44,633 nucleotides of DNA from Marisediminitalea oceani (GCF_003731635.1 NZ_RCUA01000069.1:1-44633), one strand, 5' to 3'. Counted from the stretch's first letter, positions 1 through 8,646 are shown. Numbers and translations: made by a program. The notes: a model not told the origin generated them from the sequence alone.

Positions 1-29
1 GAGACTGTAACTAATTTTGTGTAACTGCC
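1..29 (+). repeat. Left terminal inverted repeat of IS256-family element
   Basis: It pairs with 1288-1316 at 25 of 29 positions; the differences are at repeat positions 4, 12, 13 and 17. It is the outer boundary of the element and coincides with the first base of the window. Confidence 0.9.
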
Positions 30-67
30 TATCTCAACATACTCTATTAAGAGTTAAGGATAGGCAG

Positions 68-1285
68 ATGAACATGAATAAGAAAGAGCTTGAAGCTTTC
101 GCAAGGGAAGCAGCCAAAGGGATTAAAACACCTGAGGACTTGAACGAGTTTAGCCAGATGCTGAAGAAAATTACTGTTGAAGCGGCATTGAACGCGGAGA
201 TGGATGAGCATCTTGGCTACGAGAAACACCAACAGTCCACGTCTACCAATACCCGTAACGGCAAGAGCAGTAAACGGGTCAAAACCGAAGACGGCGAGTT
301 TAAACTCGATACGCCTCGCGACCGTGAAGGCTCCTTTGAACCCAAACTTGTCAAAAAGCACCAAACCCGTTTCACCTCCATGGACGATAAAATCCTCTGG
401 CTGTATTCACAGGGCATGAGCACCCGTGACATCGTCAATGCCTTTGAGGAATGGTATGGCGCAGAGATATCGCCCACGCTCGTTTCTCGTGTCACCAATG
501 CCGTTATTGAGCAGGTGATTGAATGGCAATCTCGCCCTTTAGATGCCGTCTACCCGATTGTTTACCTGGACTGCATCGTAGTGAAGATTCGTCAGGATAA
601 ACGGGTCATCAATAAATCTATCTTCCTGGCTCTGGGTATCAACACCGAAGGTCACAAAGAACTGATGGGGATGTGGATTGCTGAGAATGAAGGCGCTAAG
701 TTCTGGTTGAGTGTGCTGACTGAGCTTCAGCAGCGTGGCGTCGAAGATATTCTTATCGCCTGTGTGGATGGCCTGAAAGGCTTCCCTGATGCTATCAACA
801 CCGTTTTCCCTCAGACACACATCCAGCTATGTATCGTGCACATGGTGCGCAACTCACTCAAATACGTATCATGGAAAGACTACAAGGCCGTCACGACGGA
901 TTTAAAGCGGGTTTACCGCTCAGCGACTGAAGACGAAGCCTTGCTCGAACTGGAACGCTTCAGTGAAATCTGGGATGGCCAGTACCCACAAATCTCTAAA
1001 TCATGGCGTAACCACTGGCAGAACCTTAATACGTTGTTCAGTTACCCTGAAGATATCCGTAAAGCGATTTACACCACCAACGCCATTGAGTCGCTCAACA
1101 GTGTCATCAGAAAGGCTATCAAAAAGCGGAAAATCTTCCCCAGTGACGATGCAGCAAGAAAGATGGTTTACTTAGCGATTCAAGATGCCAGCAAAAAATG
1201 GACAATGCCCATTCAAAACTGGCGTCAGGCTATGAGTCGTTTTATTATCGAGTTCGAGGAACGCCTCGAAAGACACATTAACTAA
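68..1285 (+). CDS. IS256-family transposase (mutator type, DDE)
   Basis: This transposase cuts and moves the flanking IS256-family element. The reading frame is open from a TTG at 17, but ATG at 68 is preferred: AAGGA lies 7 bases upstream, and the resulting 405 residues fit the family. The DDE triad is visible as D168 (VYLDCIVV), D234 (ACVDGLKGF) and E341 (TNAIESLN), with the family-typical IQLCIVHMVRNS stretch between the second D and the E. The frame is intact and both inverted repeats are present, so the element could still be active. A second in-frame ATG at 74 is an alternative start. Confidence 0.95.
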   Translation: MNMNKKELEAFAREAAKGIKTPEDLNEFSQMLKKITVEAALNAEMDEHLGYEKHQQSTSTNTRNGKSSKRVKTEDGEFKLDTPRDREGSFEPKLVKKHQTRFTSMDDKILWLYSQGMSTRDIVNAFEEWYGAEISPTLVSRVTNAVIEQVIEWQSRPLDAVYPIVYLDCIVVKIRQDKRVINKSIFLALGINTEGHKELMGMWIAENEGAKFWLSVLTELQQRGVEDILIACVDGLKGFPDAINTVFPQTHIQLCIVHMVRNSLKYVSWKDYKAVTTDLKRVYRSATEDEALLELERFSEIWDGQYPQISKSWRNHWQNLNTLFSYPEDIRKAIYTTNAIESLNSVIRKAIKKRKIFPSDDAARKMVYLAIQDASKKWTMPIQNWRQAMSRFIIEFEERLERHIN

Positions 1286-1287
1286 AT

Positions 1288-1316
1288 GGCAGTTACACAG
1301 AATCTGTTACAGGCTC
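1288..1316 (-). repeat. Right terminal inverted repeat of IS256-family element
   Basis: It begins three bases after the transposase stop codon and is the inverted partner of 1-29. Confidence 0.9.
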
Positions 1317-1341
1317 CGATCCACTACTGTAAATATAAATT

Positions 1342-1369
1342 TAACAGGAGGTCCTAGAACCTCCTGTTA
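1342..1369 (+). terminator. Hairpin terminator candidate left behind next to the IS
   Basis: A perfect 11-bp stem (TAACAGGAGGT at 1342-1352 with ACCTCCTGTTA at 1359-1369) has a 6-base loop and is followed by a moderately T-rich tail. It lies 26 bp after the IS end. It probably ended a gene that lay to the left before the IS256 insertion or assembly break, because no gene inside the window needs it. Confidence 0.6.
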
Positions 1370-1395
1370 TTAGTTTAGGTTTAGGGATAAGAACA

Positions 1396-1590
1396 ATGTT
1401 GAAAAAAGTTTTTATACATACTTTCCAAAGCTTCGGTATCTATATTGTTTACATTAATATTAATAACTTTATTCTTGATGACTTGTTTGAATTCACTACA
1501 GATCCGACTCTGATTCCATTTTTTATAATACTATCGTTTATAAATATCTTTTTGCGTAAAGAAGAGTCAAAACATCAATCTTTATATTAG
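1396..1590 (+). CDS. Small hydrophobic protein, doubtful
   Basis: The 64-residue frame starts with ATG after AGGG (about 10 bases upstream). The product would have two hydrophobic stretches (about residues 12-25 and 39-53) and a basic C-terminal tail (RKEESKHQ), which fits a small inner-membrane protein. I do not recognise a family. Base composition is much more AT-rich than the neighbouring genes, which suggests either foreign DNA next to the IS or a chance frame in AT-rich spacer. No function is proposed. Confidence 0.3.
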   Translation: MLKKVFIHTFQSFGIYIVYININNFILDDLFEFTTDPTLIPFFIILSFINIFLRKEESKHQSLY

Positions 1591-1801
1591 ATGAATTACT
1601 CATAGATTGTTTACGTATTAAAGTCATATTCAAATAGCCTGAAACGCACTGCGTTCCGGAGTCTTTTCATCGTTATCCTTTTCAGTTGCCCTACGTTAGT
1701 TAAGGTGATTTTATGATAGGCGCAATTCTCTAAGTAATTCTTCATGTAAACGTCACAAAGTTATCGTAGCGTCGGGCTTTATTTGCCAGCGAGGTGAAGC
1801 G

Positions 1802-2866
1802 ATGAAATGGGATTCAATTAAGTCCCGGTTACTCCTGATGACAACTTTATGTGTGCTGGGCATGGGGTTAATGACAATTAACCAGCATTATTTTGGACAG
1901 AAGTTAAGTGCGCTCAACGAACAGAATGTAGCGCTACAGCAAATGCAAACCGATTTACTGCAGTTAAGGCGTCACGAAAAAGATTTTTTACTGCGCCATG
2001 ACCGTCGCTACCTCGAGCAGTTTCGTGAGCAATACCAACGTTTTATCGCTACTGTTAACAGCCTCGACCAAGTCATTGGCCAATATGAATTACCCGCTAG
2101 CCTGGTTAGCGATATCGCGGTAAACAGCGAACTTTACGCGCGTGATTTTTATAAGTTGACGCAGTTGATGGAAGTGTACGGACTCACAGCAGACACTGGC
2201 ATCAATGGCGAACTTCGCCAGCTTTCCACGGCGTTAAATACCCGGGCTGAAGGGCTCACGCCAGCTTTGGTAAGCTTGCTCGGTCGGGCTACTTATCTGG
2301 CCGCTGATTATCAACTTATCGCCGACCCGAAGACCCTGGAAGCACTCAGACAAACGCTGTCACTCATCCTTGGTAATCAGTCGCTACCCGTTGAAGTCGA
2401 AAGCCTGTTGGTTGATTTTCGCCAGCAGGTAAATCGTCTGGCTCAGGTTAAGCAACAAATCGGCCTTACCGAACAGCAGGGCCTGCGCGGTCAGTTTCGC
2501 CAGCAGGCCCACCGGGTTGAAGAGGATCTTAAAACGCTGGATAACGCCTTGCAGCCAGTGTTGGTATCGCACAAAGAACAGGCTACTGTGTTCAGTACTG
2601 TGATTGCTGTACTGACGTCAGTCGCACTAATCTTGTTACTGGTCAAAAGTTTTGCCACCTTTCACCGGTCTTTTGCTAACTTCGTACTGTTTTTTTACCG
2701 CTGTAAACGGCAATATCAACGTATAGACCCAAAGCAACTGGGATTTTCGGAATTTCGCTCGCTGGCCGCACTGGCCAATGAAATGGTTGAAAGCCGCCGG
2801 CAAATTGAGCGGCGACTGGCTAAGTTAGAAGCGAGTGACCCCAAGCCCGCGGAGGTTGCACCATAA
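1802..2866 (+). CDS. Membrane sensor protein with HBM-like periplasmic domain, no output domain
   Basis: The 354-residue protein has a first membrane segment (about 9-27), a long helical periplasmic region (about 30-260) and a second membrane segment (about 263-283). The periplasmic part carries the two hallmarks of the helical bimodular (HBM) ligand-binding domain of chemoreceptors: the RRHEKDFLLR motif near residue 56 and GINGELR near 133. The cytoplasmic tail (284-354) is short and resembles the end of a HAMP linker (FSEFRSLAALANEM, then ESRRQIERRL). No MCP, kinase, GGDEF or EAL domain follows. ATG at 1802 has GAGGTG upstream. The next gene starts 20 bp later and may be cotranscribed. It may pass a signal to a partner protein; this is inference. 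Confidence 0.75.
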   Translation: MKWDSIKSRLLLMTTLCVLGMGLMTINQHYFGQKLSALNEQNVALQQMQTDLLQLRRHEKDFLLRHDRRYLEQFREQYQRFIATVNSLDQVIGQYELPASLVSDIAVNSELYARDFYKLTQLMEVYGLTADTGINGELRQLSTALNTRAEGLTPALVSLLGRATYLAADYQLIADPKTLEALRQTLSLILGNQSLPVEVESLLVDFRQQVNRLAQVKQQIGLTEQQGLRGQFRQQAHRVEEDLKTLDNALQPVLVSHKEQATVFSTVIAVLTSVALILLLVKSFATFHRSFANFVLFFYRCKRQYQRIDPKQLGFSEFRSLAALANEMVESRRQIERRLAKLEASDPKPAEVAP

Positions 2867-2886
2867 CATTTTATAAGAGGGCAGCA

Positions 2887-3939
2887 ATGCAATTTAATCA
2901 ACTAGGTAGCAGTGATTTACAGGTATCGGAAATTTGCCTGGGTACCATGACCTTCGGTATTCAGAATACCCAGCAGGATGCGAACGACCAGCTGGACTAC
3001 GCGGTCGATTACGGTATTAACTTTATCGATACCGCCGAAATGTACCCTATTCCGCCAAACGAAGCGACCTACGCTGATACCGAGCGCTTTATTGGAAACT
3101 GGCTGGCAGCTAATCAGGATAAGCGTGAAAAGCTGGTGTTGATGACCAAGATTGCCGGCAGTGGTCTGGCTTATATTCGTGATGCCAGTCCTATCAGCAG
3201 TAACACCATTGCTATGGCTCTGGATGACTCTCTGAAACGGTTACAAACCGATTACGTGGATGTGTATCAGTTGCACTGGCCAAACCGTACCTCACCACAT
3301 TTTGCTAAACACTGGCCCTGGCGCACCAATCCTCAGGATACCGATGTTGAACGCGAGCGCGAAGGCATGCGCGACATCGTAAAAGGCATTGGTGAGGCTA
3401 TTGATGCCGGTAAAATTCGTCACTGGGGGCTTTCTGACGATACGCCCTGGGGGATTCATACGTTTTTAACCCTGTGTCAGGAAATGGGGGTGCCCAAGCC
3501 GGTTTCCATCCAGAATGAATTCAGCCTGTTACATCTGAAAGACTGGCCTTATCTGATTGAGACCTGCGTGTTTGAAAACATTGCTTATCTGCCCTGGTCG
3601 CCGCTGGCAACCGGATTACTGACCGGTAAATACCAGAATGATGAACGCCCTAAAGGTAGTCGCTGGACCTTTGTGCAGCGTCAGGGGTTATTCCGCAATA
3701 CCACCGAGGCGCACGAGGCAACGGCGCGTTATCTGGAAATCGCTGAGCGCGCTAAAATTACACCCGCCCAACTGGCGCTGGCCTGGTGTAAGCAGGTTCC
3801 CGGCGTGACATCTACCATCATTGGCGCAACCAGTGTGGCACAGCTGAAAGAGAATATTGAAGCCTTTGAAATAGACCTGTCAGAAGACACCAAAAGACAA
3901 ATCAACCAGGTGATCAAGCGCTATCCTATGCCTTTCTAG
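2887..3939 (+). CDS. tas: NADP(H)-dependent aldo/keto reductase, Tas type
   Basis: This is a cytosolic (alpha/beta)8-barrel oxidoreductase of 350 residues, close to E. coli Tas (346) in length and in motifs such as GLGTMTFG (here CLGTMTFG), QLDYAV, IDTAEMYP and DSLKRLQTDYVDVYQ. The catalytic tetrad is visible as the Asp and Tyr of DTAEMY, the Lys of LMTKIAG and the His of YQLHWP. The NADP-binding C-terminal region (STIIGATSVAQLKENIEAF) is intact. The natural substrate of Tas proteins is not settled. ATG at 2887 follows AGAGGG. It lies 20 bp after the HBM-domain gene. Confidence 0.9.
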   Translation: MQFNQLGSSDLQVSEICLGTMTFGIQNTQQDANDQLDYAVDYGINFIDTAEMYPIPPNEATYADTERFIGNWLAANQDKREKLVLMTKIAGSGLAYIRDASPISSNTIAMALDDSLKRLQTDYVDVYQLHWPNRTSPHFAKHWPWRTNPQDTDVEREREGMRDIVKGIGEAIDAGKIRHWGLSDDTPWGIHTFLTLCQEMGVPKPVSIQNEFSLLHLKDWPYLIETCVFENIAYLPWSPLATGLLTGKYQNDERPKGSRWTFVQRQGLFRNTTEAHEATARYLEIAERAKITPAQLALAWCKQVPGVTSTIIGATSVAQLKENIEAFEIDLSEDTKRQINQVIKRYPMPF

Positions 3940-4013
3940 GGCGTTTACCCCTTCATAGATTTGTCATGTTACGTCCATAGACTGGAGGTTGATTAACTTT
4001 CCACCTTCAGTTT

Positions 4014-5180
4014 ATGTCGACAACATCAATTCCATTAGGCAGCCAGGCGGGCGCTGCACCTCAACCAAACCGCCATCAGTGGGTGGTCTTGCTGGGGCTT
4101 ATATACCTGATGCTGGTTGCCGTCTCGGTAATTGGCAATGGCTTTCAGGCCATGACGGCCGGCCATGCAGAGTCGCTTTTTCAGTTTGCCGAAAACCCGG
4201 TTACAGGTTTAATCATTGGCATTCTTGCTACGGCCCTGATCCAGTCGTCCAGTACGGTAACCTCGATAATAGTGGCAATGGTTGCCGGCGGGTTACCCAT
4301 AACACTGGCGGTGCCAATGATGATGGGCGCTAATGTTGGCACCAGTATTACCAATACCATCGTCAGTATGGGCCATATCAAAAATGCCGATGAATACCGT
4401 AAAGCCTTCCAGGCCGCTACGATTCACGACATTTTTAATCTGATGGCGGTGGTTATCTTCCTACCGCTGGAGATTATGTTTAATCTGCTGGAGAAAATCA
4501 GTGGCATGCTGGTGAGCTGGATGCACAGCGATGAGGTGCTGGAGGTGGGGGGATTTAACCCCATAAAAGCGGTTACCTCGCCGGTAAGCCAGCAACTGGA
4601 GTCGATGCTGTCGGGCTTATCCTCCGGCTTTGCCGGTGCGCTGATGATTGTGGCAGGGGTACTACTGATCATCGTTTCCATTACTTATCTTGGTAAAATC
4701 ATGAAAGCGTTGATGGTCGGTCGGGCCAAAACCATGCTGTACAGCAGTATTGGCAGAGGGCCGGTTTCCGGTATTGCCTCCGGCACGGCGGTAACCGTGC
4801 TGGTGCAGTCCTCGTCAACCACCACGTCGCTGATGGTGCCGTTGGTCGGCAGTGGCGTACTCACGGCCAGAGATATCTATCCATTTACGCTGGGGGCTAA
4901 TATTGGCACCTGCATTACTGCAATTATTGCTGCGCTTGGGGTCAGTGGCCTTATGGCAGAGCCTGCGCTGCAAATCGCGCTGGTGCATTTTGTCTATAAC
5001 TTGCTGGCGGTTTTGTTGATTTTTGGGTTGCCATGGTTACGGGAAATCCCGCCGCTGTTGTCTGGTTTGCTGGCTGACAGGGTGGCCAAACAAAAGGTAC
5101 TGGGTCTGGTGTATATTCTGAGTGTCTTTTTTGCAATGCCTTTCGGCTTTTTACTGTTATCGGGATTTAAGCTGGCATAA
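4014..5180 (+). CDS. Na+/phosphate cotransporter, NptA/SLC34 family
   Basis: This inner-membrane symporter takes up phosphate with sodium. The 388 residues show the inverted-repeat architecture of the family. Each half carries a QSSS motif (residues 77-80 in ALIQSSSTVTS and 265-268 in VLVQSSSTTTS) and a GAN-x-GT motif (105-110 and 294-299). The hydrophilic N-terminus of about 22 residues precedes the first membrane helix. ATG at 4014 is the only good start before an in-frame TGA; no strong ribosome-binding site is adjacent, and a GGAGG lies about 28 bases upstream. The gene ends beside the hairpin shared with the convergent porin gene. Confidence 0.9.
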   Translation: MSTTSIPLGSQAGAAPQPNRHQWVVLLGLIYLMLVAVSVIGNGFQAMTAGHAESLFQFAENPVTGLIIGILATALIQSSSTVTSIIVAMVAGGLPITLAVPMMMGANVGTSITNTIVSMGHIKNADEYRKAFQAATIHDIFNLMAVVIFLPLEIMFNLLEKISGMLVSWMHSDEVLEVGGFNPIKAVTSPVSQQLESMLSGLSSGFAGALMIVAGVLLIIVSITYLGKIMKALMVGRAKTMLYSSIGRGPVSGIASGTAVTVLVQSSSTTTSLMVPLVGSGVLTARDIYPFTLGANIGTCITAIIAALGVSGLMAEPALQIALVHFVYNLLAVLLIFGLPWLREIPPLLSGLLADRVAKQKVLGLVYILSVFFAMPFGFLLLSGFKLA

Positions 5181-5203
5181 AAAAGGCCACAATCAATGTG
5201 GCC
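5178..5203 (-). terminator. Rho-independent terminator of the porin gene
   Basis: The stem is GGCCACA (5185-5191) with TGTGGCC (5197-5203). Read on the minus strand it is followed by six T (5179-5184), 62 bp after the porin stop. It overlaps the cotransporter stop codon and may act weakly in both directions. Confidence 0.85.
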
Positions 5204-5264
5204 AACTTGGGAACAACCGAACACAACGGGCAGCGCGCAGACGCTGCCTTTTCTAAGTGTAGTC

Positions 5265-6428
5265 TTAAAAAGCGTACTTCGCAGAAAATTGCACGCGGCT
5301 CATATCACCTTCAAGACCGGCATCAGTTTCACGTTTTGCATAAGCATACTCTGCACCCACCGTAACCGTTTTGCTCATCGAGTAAATGTAGTTAACGCGG
5401 GCACTGTAGGTTTTGTCAGTGTAATCGCCCATGGTGACCTCAGTGATTTGCTCAGCGTCAGCGTCGAAGGCCGAAAACATGATGCTGGAACGGGCTTTGT
5501 CGGTCCACATATGGCGGTAAGCCACACCGTAACCCGTTGAGTCGATGGCATCCAGACTGCCAGTTTCTTCGTTGTACACAGCACCTTGCGCGGCGTTCAG
5601 TGCAGCATAACGGCCCAGACCACTACCAGTGAAGAAAGTAAAGCGCAGATCGTCGGTATCGCTTAACTTCACTTTTGATGTAATCGACACACCCATGCCG
5701 GTGTCTGAGGCATCAATGCCGCCAACTTCATAAGATAACTGGCGTAAGATACCTGCTACTTTTACGTGACCCCAGTCTGCTTTGTGCGTGTAGGCACCAA
5801 TTACGTCTGGAACTGAGTTGTCATCTGTTGCGCCAACACCCACCACGGTGGTTTCTGGATTTTCCAGCGCAAAATCAAAGCCGTTCTGTGAATAACGCAC
5901 CATTACCTGACGACCGAAGGTAATCCCATCGGTGGTGCCGATAAAGTCCAGAGACTCCGGTAATGCACCCACGTCCATAAAGGTGGTCCAGGTTTGACCA
6001 ACTAACCAGTTTTTATATTTTAAGAAGGCGTGGCGCATACGAGGCAGATAAGAGTTGGAGATCCGCTCGTTATCGTAGTCGCCTTTGGTTACCATGAAAT
6101 CAAATTCCAGCACACCTGTGATGCTGTCACCGCCATCTACCGGCGTATTGGTAGTTAAGCGAAAACGTGATTGTCTGGCATGACCGTCGAAGCGGCCGCC
6201 AATGTCATCGTCTGACGCGCCAACTGCAATAGTGGAAGGCACGTAAAAATCCCGGTTAAGCGGGTGGCCTTCACCATTAGAGTAGTCACTGTAGATGCCA
6301 TCTACTTTGATATAGCCGGTGTATTTGACGTCTGTTGAGCCGATGGTAGCGGCGTTGGCAGATGCCATTGCAAAGCCAGCTACAGCCAGTGATACTGCGC
6401 GGGTAATTGTTTTCATAGTGGTTTTCAT
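5265..6428 (-). CDS. DcaP-like outer-membrane porin
   Basis: The 387-residue protein has a signal peptide ending in MASANA (cleavage near residue 26), then a beta-rich chain ending in KYAF, the aromatic C-terminus expected for BAM-dependent barrels. DcaP-family features are GYIKVDGIYSDY near the N-terminus, RQSRFRL and the loop QTWTTFMD-ALPESLDF. DcaP porins are trimers that pass small, often anionic, organic acids. It is divergent from acs across a 260-bp region with CrbR-like motifs, so a role in letting acetate or related acids across the outer membrane is likely (inference). First ATG at 6428 follows GACGAGAA; a second ATG four codons on lacks a good site. Confidence 0.85.
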   Translation of the reverse strand: MKTTMKTITRAVSLAVAGFAMASANAATIGSTDVKYTGYIKVDGIYSDYSNGEGHPLNRDFYVPSTIAVGASDDDIGGRFDGHARQSRFRLTTNTPVDGGDSITGVLEFDFMVTKGDYDNERISNSYLPRMRHAFLKYKNWLVGQTWTTFMDVGALPESLDFIGTTDGITFGRQVMVRYSQNGFDFALENPETTVVGVGATDDNSVPDVIGAYTHKADWGHVKVAGILRQLSYEVGGIDASDTGMGVSITSKVKLSDTDDLRFTFFTGSGLGRYAALNAAQGAVYNEETGSLDAIDSTGYGVAYRHMWTDKARSSIMFSAFDADAEQITEVTMGDYTDKTYSARVNYIYSMSKTVTVGAEYAYAKRETDAGLEGDMSRVQFSAKYAF

Positions 6429-6543
6429 GTTTCTCGTCCCATTTGTCCAGGAATTGGATGATTGGTAAAAAAAGTGTAAAAATACAGTTAACGAATAATA
6501 ATTTGGATGAGTTTAGACCAATTGCAAATAAGCGGATGGTCTA

Positions 6544-6559
6544 TAAGACGAAAGTCGTA
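6544..6559 (+). promoter_or_regulatory. Candidate CrbR box 1
   Basis: TAAGACGAAAGTCGTA is a partial dyad (GAC-N4-GTC flanked by TA on both sides). A second copy with 14 of 16 identical bases follows 50 bp downstream. A related sequence lies in the crbS/symporter promoter region. Confidence 0.5.
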
Positions 6560-6593
6560 ACACATGGTAAGTAAATAGAATTTTCGCACTCGG

Positions 6594-6609
6594 TAAGACC
6601 AAAGTCGCA
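6594..6609 (+). promoter_or_regulatory. Candidate CrbR box 2
   Basis: TAAGACCAAAGTCGCA is a direct repeat of box 1 at 50-bp spacing, close to five helical turns, and lies about 80 bp before the acs start codon. It overlaps the inverted repeat GACCAAAG/CTTTGGTC. Confidence 0.5.
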
Positions 6610-6688
6610 TTTTTCTTTGGTCAGGAACGGCTACATTGATCTATCAACAATATCACTGCTTTTTATTAAAAAATTGGAGGCACATCAA

Positions 6689-8635
6689 ATGACTGCCAGC
6701 AAGATATACCCGGTTCCAGAGGACATCAAAGCATCTACGCACCTGACTGAAGAGCAATACTTCGAGATGTACAAGAAGTCGGTCGAAGATCCTGAAGGGT
6801 TCTGGGGCGAACATGCCAGCACGCTGGATTGGTATACCAAGCCTACAAAAGTAAAAAATACTCACTTCGGCGCCGATGACGTCTCAATTAAGTGGTTCGA
6901 AGATGGCGAGATCAATGCCAGTTATAACTGTATCGATCGCCACCTGGCTGAAAACGCAAAGAAAACTGCCATTTTCTGGGAAGGTGACTCGCCTGAAGAC
7001 AGTGATGAAATTAGTTTCCAACAGCTCCATTATGAAGTCTGTAAGCTGGCCAATGGCCTGAAAAAACTGGGCGTCGAAAAAGGCGACCGCGTAGCTATTT
7101 ACATGCCGATGGTGCCCCAGGCGGCTTACGCCATGCTTGCGTGTGCACGTATTGGTGCCGTGCACTCAGTAATCTTTGGTGGTTTCTCGCCAAACGCGAT
7201 TGCCGACCGTATTAACGACAGCAGCGCCAAGGTAGTGATTACCTGTGACGAAGGCCGTCGTGCTGGTCGTAGTGTGCCGCTTAAAGCAAACGTTGACCGC
7301 GCGCTGGCCAATGATGCCTGTCCTTCTATCACCAACGTTATTGTGCATAAGTTAACAGGCGGCGATGTTGCCTTTGATGACAGTGTTGATGTGTGGTGGG
7401 ACGCGCTGGTAGAAGACTGCTCTGCGCAGTGCGAACCAGAAGTGATGAACGCGGAAGATCCGCTGTTTATTCTGTACACCTCCGGCTCTACCGGTACCCC
7501 TAAAGGTGTGGTTCACACTACCGGCGGTTACCTGTTATATACCGCAATGACCTTTAAATATGCCTTCGATTATCGCGAAGATGATATTTACTGGTGTACC
7601 GCCGATGTGGGTTGGATCACCGGTCACAGTTACATGACTTACGGCCCGCTGATTAACGGTGCTACGCAGGTATTCTTTGAAGGTGTACCTACTTACCCGG
7701 ATGTACGTCGTATTGCTCAGGTTGTTGAAAAGTACAAAGTAAACTCTCTGTATACTGCACCTACTGCTATCCGTGCGCTAATGGCCCACGGTGATGCGCC
7801 GGTGGAAGGCTGCGATCTGTCTTCTCTGCGTCTGTTAGGTTCGGTAGGTGAGCCAATCAACCCGGAAGCCTGGGAATGGTACTACCGTGTTATCGGTGAA
7901 AGCCGTTGTCCGATTATGGATACCTGGTGGCAAACCGAGACCGGCGGCATGATGATCACTCCTTTGCCTGGTGCCACACCGCTCAAGCCGGGGTCTGCTT
8001 CACGTCCGATGTTCGGTATTCAGCCGGCACTGTTTGATGCAGAAGGTAAAGAACTGGAAGGTGCTAACGAAGGTAACCTGGTGATTAAAGAAAGCTGGCC
8101 AAGCCAGGCTCGTACCGTTTATGGCGACCACGAGCGTTTCATTAATACCTACTTCAGTGCCTATAAAGGCGTTTACTTTACTGGCGACGGTGCCCGTCGT
8201 GATGAAGATGGTTACTACTGGATTACTGGCCGCGTAGATGACGTACTCAACGTATCTGGTCACCGTTTAGGTACTGCTGAAATCGAGAGTGCACTGGTTG
8301 CTCACCCTAAAGTGGCAGAAGCCGCTGTAGTGGGGTATCCGCACGATATCAAAGGTCAGGGCATCTATGTGTACATCACGCCTAATGAAGGTGTTGAGCC
8401 GGACGACGATCTGACTAAGGAAATCCGTGCCTGGGTACGTACTGAACTGAGCCCAATCGCAACACCGGATATGATCCAATGGTCACGCGGTCTGCCGAAA
8501 ACTCGTTCAGGTAAGATTATGCGTCGTATCCTGCGTAAGATTGCAGCCAATGAGCATGAGCAATTAGGCGACACGTCAACGTTGGCGGATCCGTCGGTTG
8601 TTGATACACTCATAGAGGAGCGCCTTAACAAGTAA
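6689..8635 (+). CDS. acs: Acetyl-coenzyme A synthetase
   Basis: Acs activates acetate to acetyl-AMP and then acetyl-CoA in the cytosol, the high-affinity route for acetate use. The protein has 648 residues, matching the usual 650. Seen: the AMP-binding P-loop [28 protein letters not shown], the hinge region [20 protein letters not shown], and the C-terminal [11 protein letters not shown] with K609, the residue whose acetylation silences Acs in enteric bacteria. The frame is open from 6617, but ATG at 6689 is chosen because GGAGG lies 9 bases upstream and the protein then starts like other Acs. It is followed after 11 bp by crbR, so the regulator is probably cotranscribed with its target. Confidence 0.97.
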   Translation: MTASKIYPVPEDIKASTHLTEEQYFEMYKKSVEDPEGFWGEHASTLDWYTKPTKVKNTHFGADDVSIKWFEDGEINASYNCIDRHLAENAKKTAIFWEGDSPEDSDEISFQQLHYEVCKLANGLKKLGVEKGDRVAIYMPMVPQAAYAMLACARIGAVHSVIFGGFSPNAIADRINDSSAKVVITCDEGRRAGRSVPLKANVDRALANDACPSITNVIVHKLTGGDVAFDDSVDVWWDALVEDCSAQCEPEVMNAEDPLFILYTSGSTGTPKGVVHTTGGYLLYTAMTFKYAFDYREDDIYWCTADVGWITGHSYMTYGPLINGATQVFFEGVPTYPDVRRIAQVVEKYKVNSLYTAPTAIRALMAHGDAPVEGCDLSSLRLLGSVGEPINPEAWEWYYRVIGESRCPIMDTWWQTETGGMMITPLPGATPLKPGSASRPMFGIQPALFDAEGKELEGANEGNLVIKESWPSQARTVYGDHERFINTYFSAYKGVYFTGDGARRDEDGYYWITGRVDDVLNVSGHRLGTAEIESALVAHPKVAEAAVVGYPHDIKGQGIYVYITPNEGVEPDDDLTKEIRAWVRTELSPIATPDMIQWSRGLPKTRSGKIMRRILRKIAANEHEQLGDTSTLADPSVVDTLIEERLNK

Positions 8636-8646
8636 ACGGAGTCACA

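Larger units (their letters stand above)
1..1316 (+). mobile_element. IS256-family insertion sequence, complete
   Basis: The element is bounded by imperfect terminal inverted repeats at 1-29 and 1288-1316 that match at 25 of 29 positions; both begin GAG-CTGTAAC and end TGTGTAACTGCC when read inward. One transposase gene fills the inside. The length (about 1.3 kb) is normal for IS256. The window starts exactly at the left repeat, so the left target duplication cannot be read. The right flank starts CGATCCAC, which would be part of the 8-9 bp duplication expected for this family. Confidence 0.93.
1317..1801. other. AT-rich spacer between the IS and the HBM-domain gene
   Basis: This 485-bp stretch is clearly more AT-rich than its surroundings. 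It contains a perfect hairpin at 1342-1369 and a doubtful 64-codon ORF at 1396-1590. From 1591 to 1790 I see no convincing gene. The HBM gene's ribosome-binding site (GAGGTG) lies just before 1802, so its promoter is probably in the last 150 bp. Confidence 0.6.
6429..6688. promoter_or_regulatory. Divergent promoter region of the porin gene and acs
   Basis: This 260-bp AT-rich region serves both genes. It holds two near-identical boxes, TAAGACGAAAGTCGTA (6544-6559) and TAAGACCAAAGTCGCA (6594-6609), exactly 50 bp apart. It also has an inverted repeat AGACCA/TGGTCT (6515-6520, 6537-6542) and the perfect pair GACCAAAG/CTTTGGTC (6597-6604, 6615-6622). These are candidate binding sites for the LuxR-type regulator CrbR encoded after acs. 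No clean sigma-70 box pair was fixed by eye. Confidence 0.6.

Noticed and set aside
3989..4333. Separate 114-codon gene overlapping the Na/phosphate cotransporter
   Set aside because: It is a shifted frame inside the transporter, which has strong family motifs; the overlapping frame has none.
7126..7479. Antisense gene within acs
   Set aside because: Long minus-strand frames inside acs arise from its codon pattern; there is no start site context or recognisable protein.
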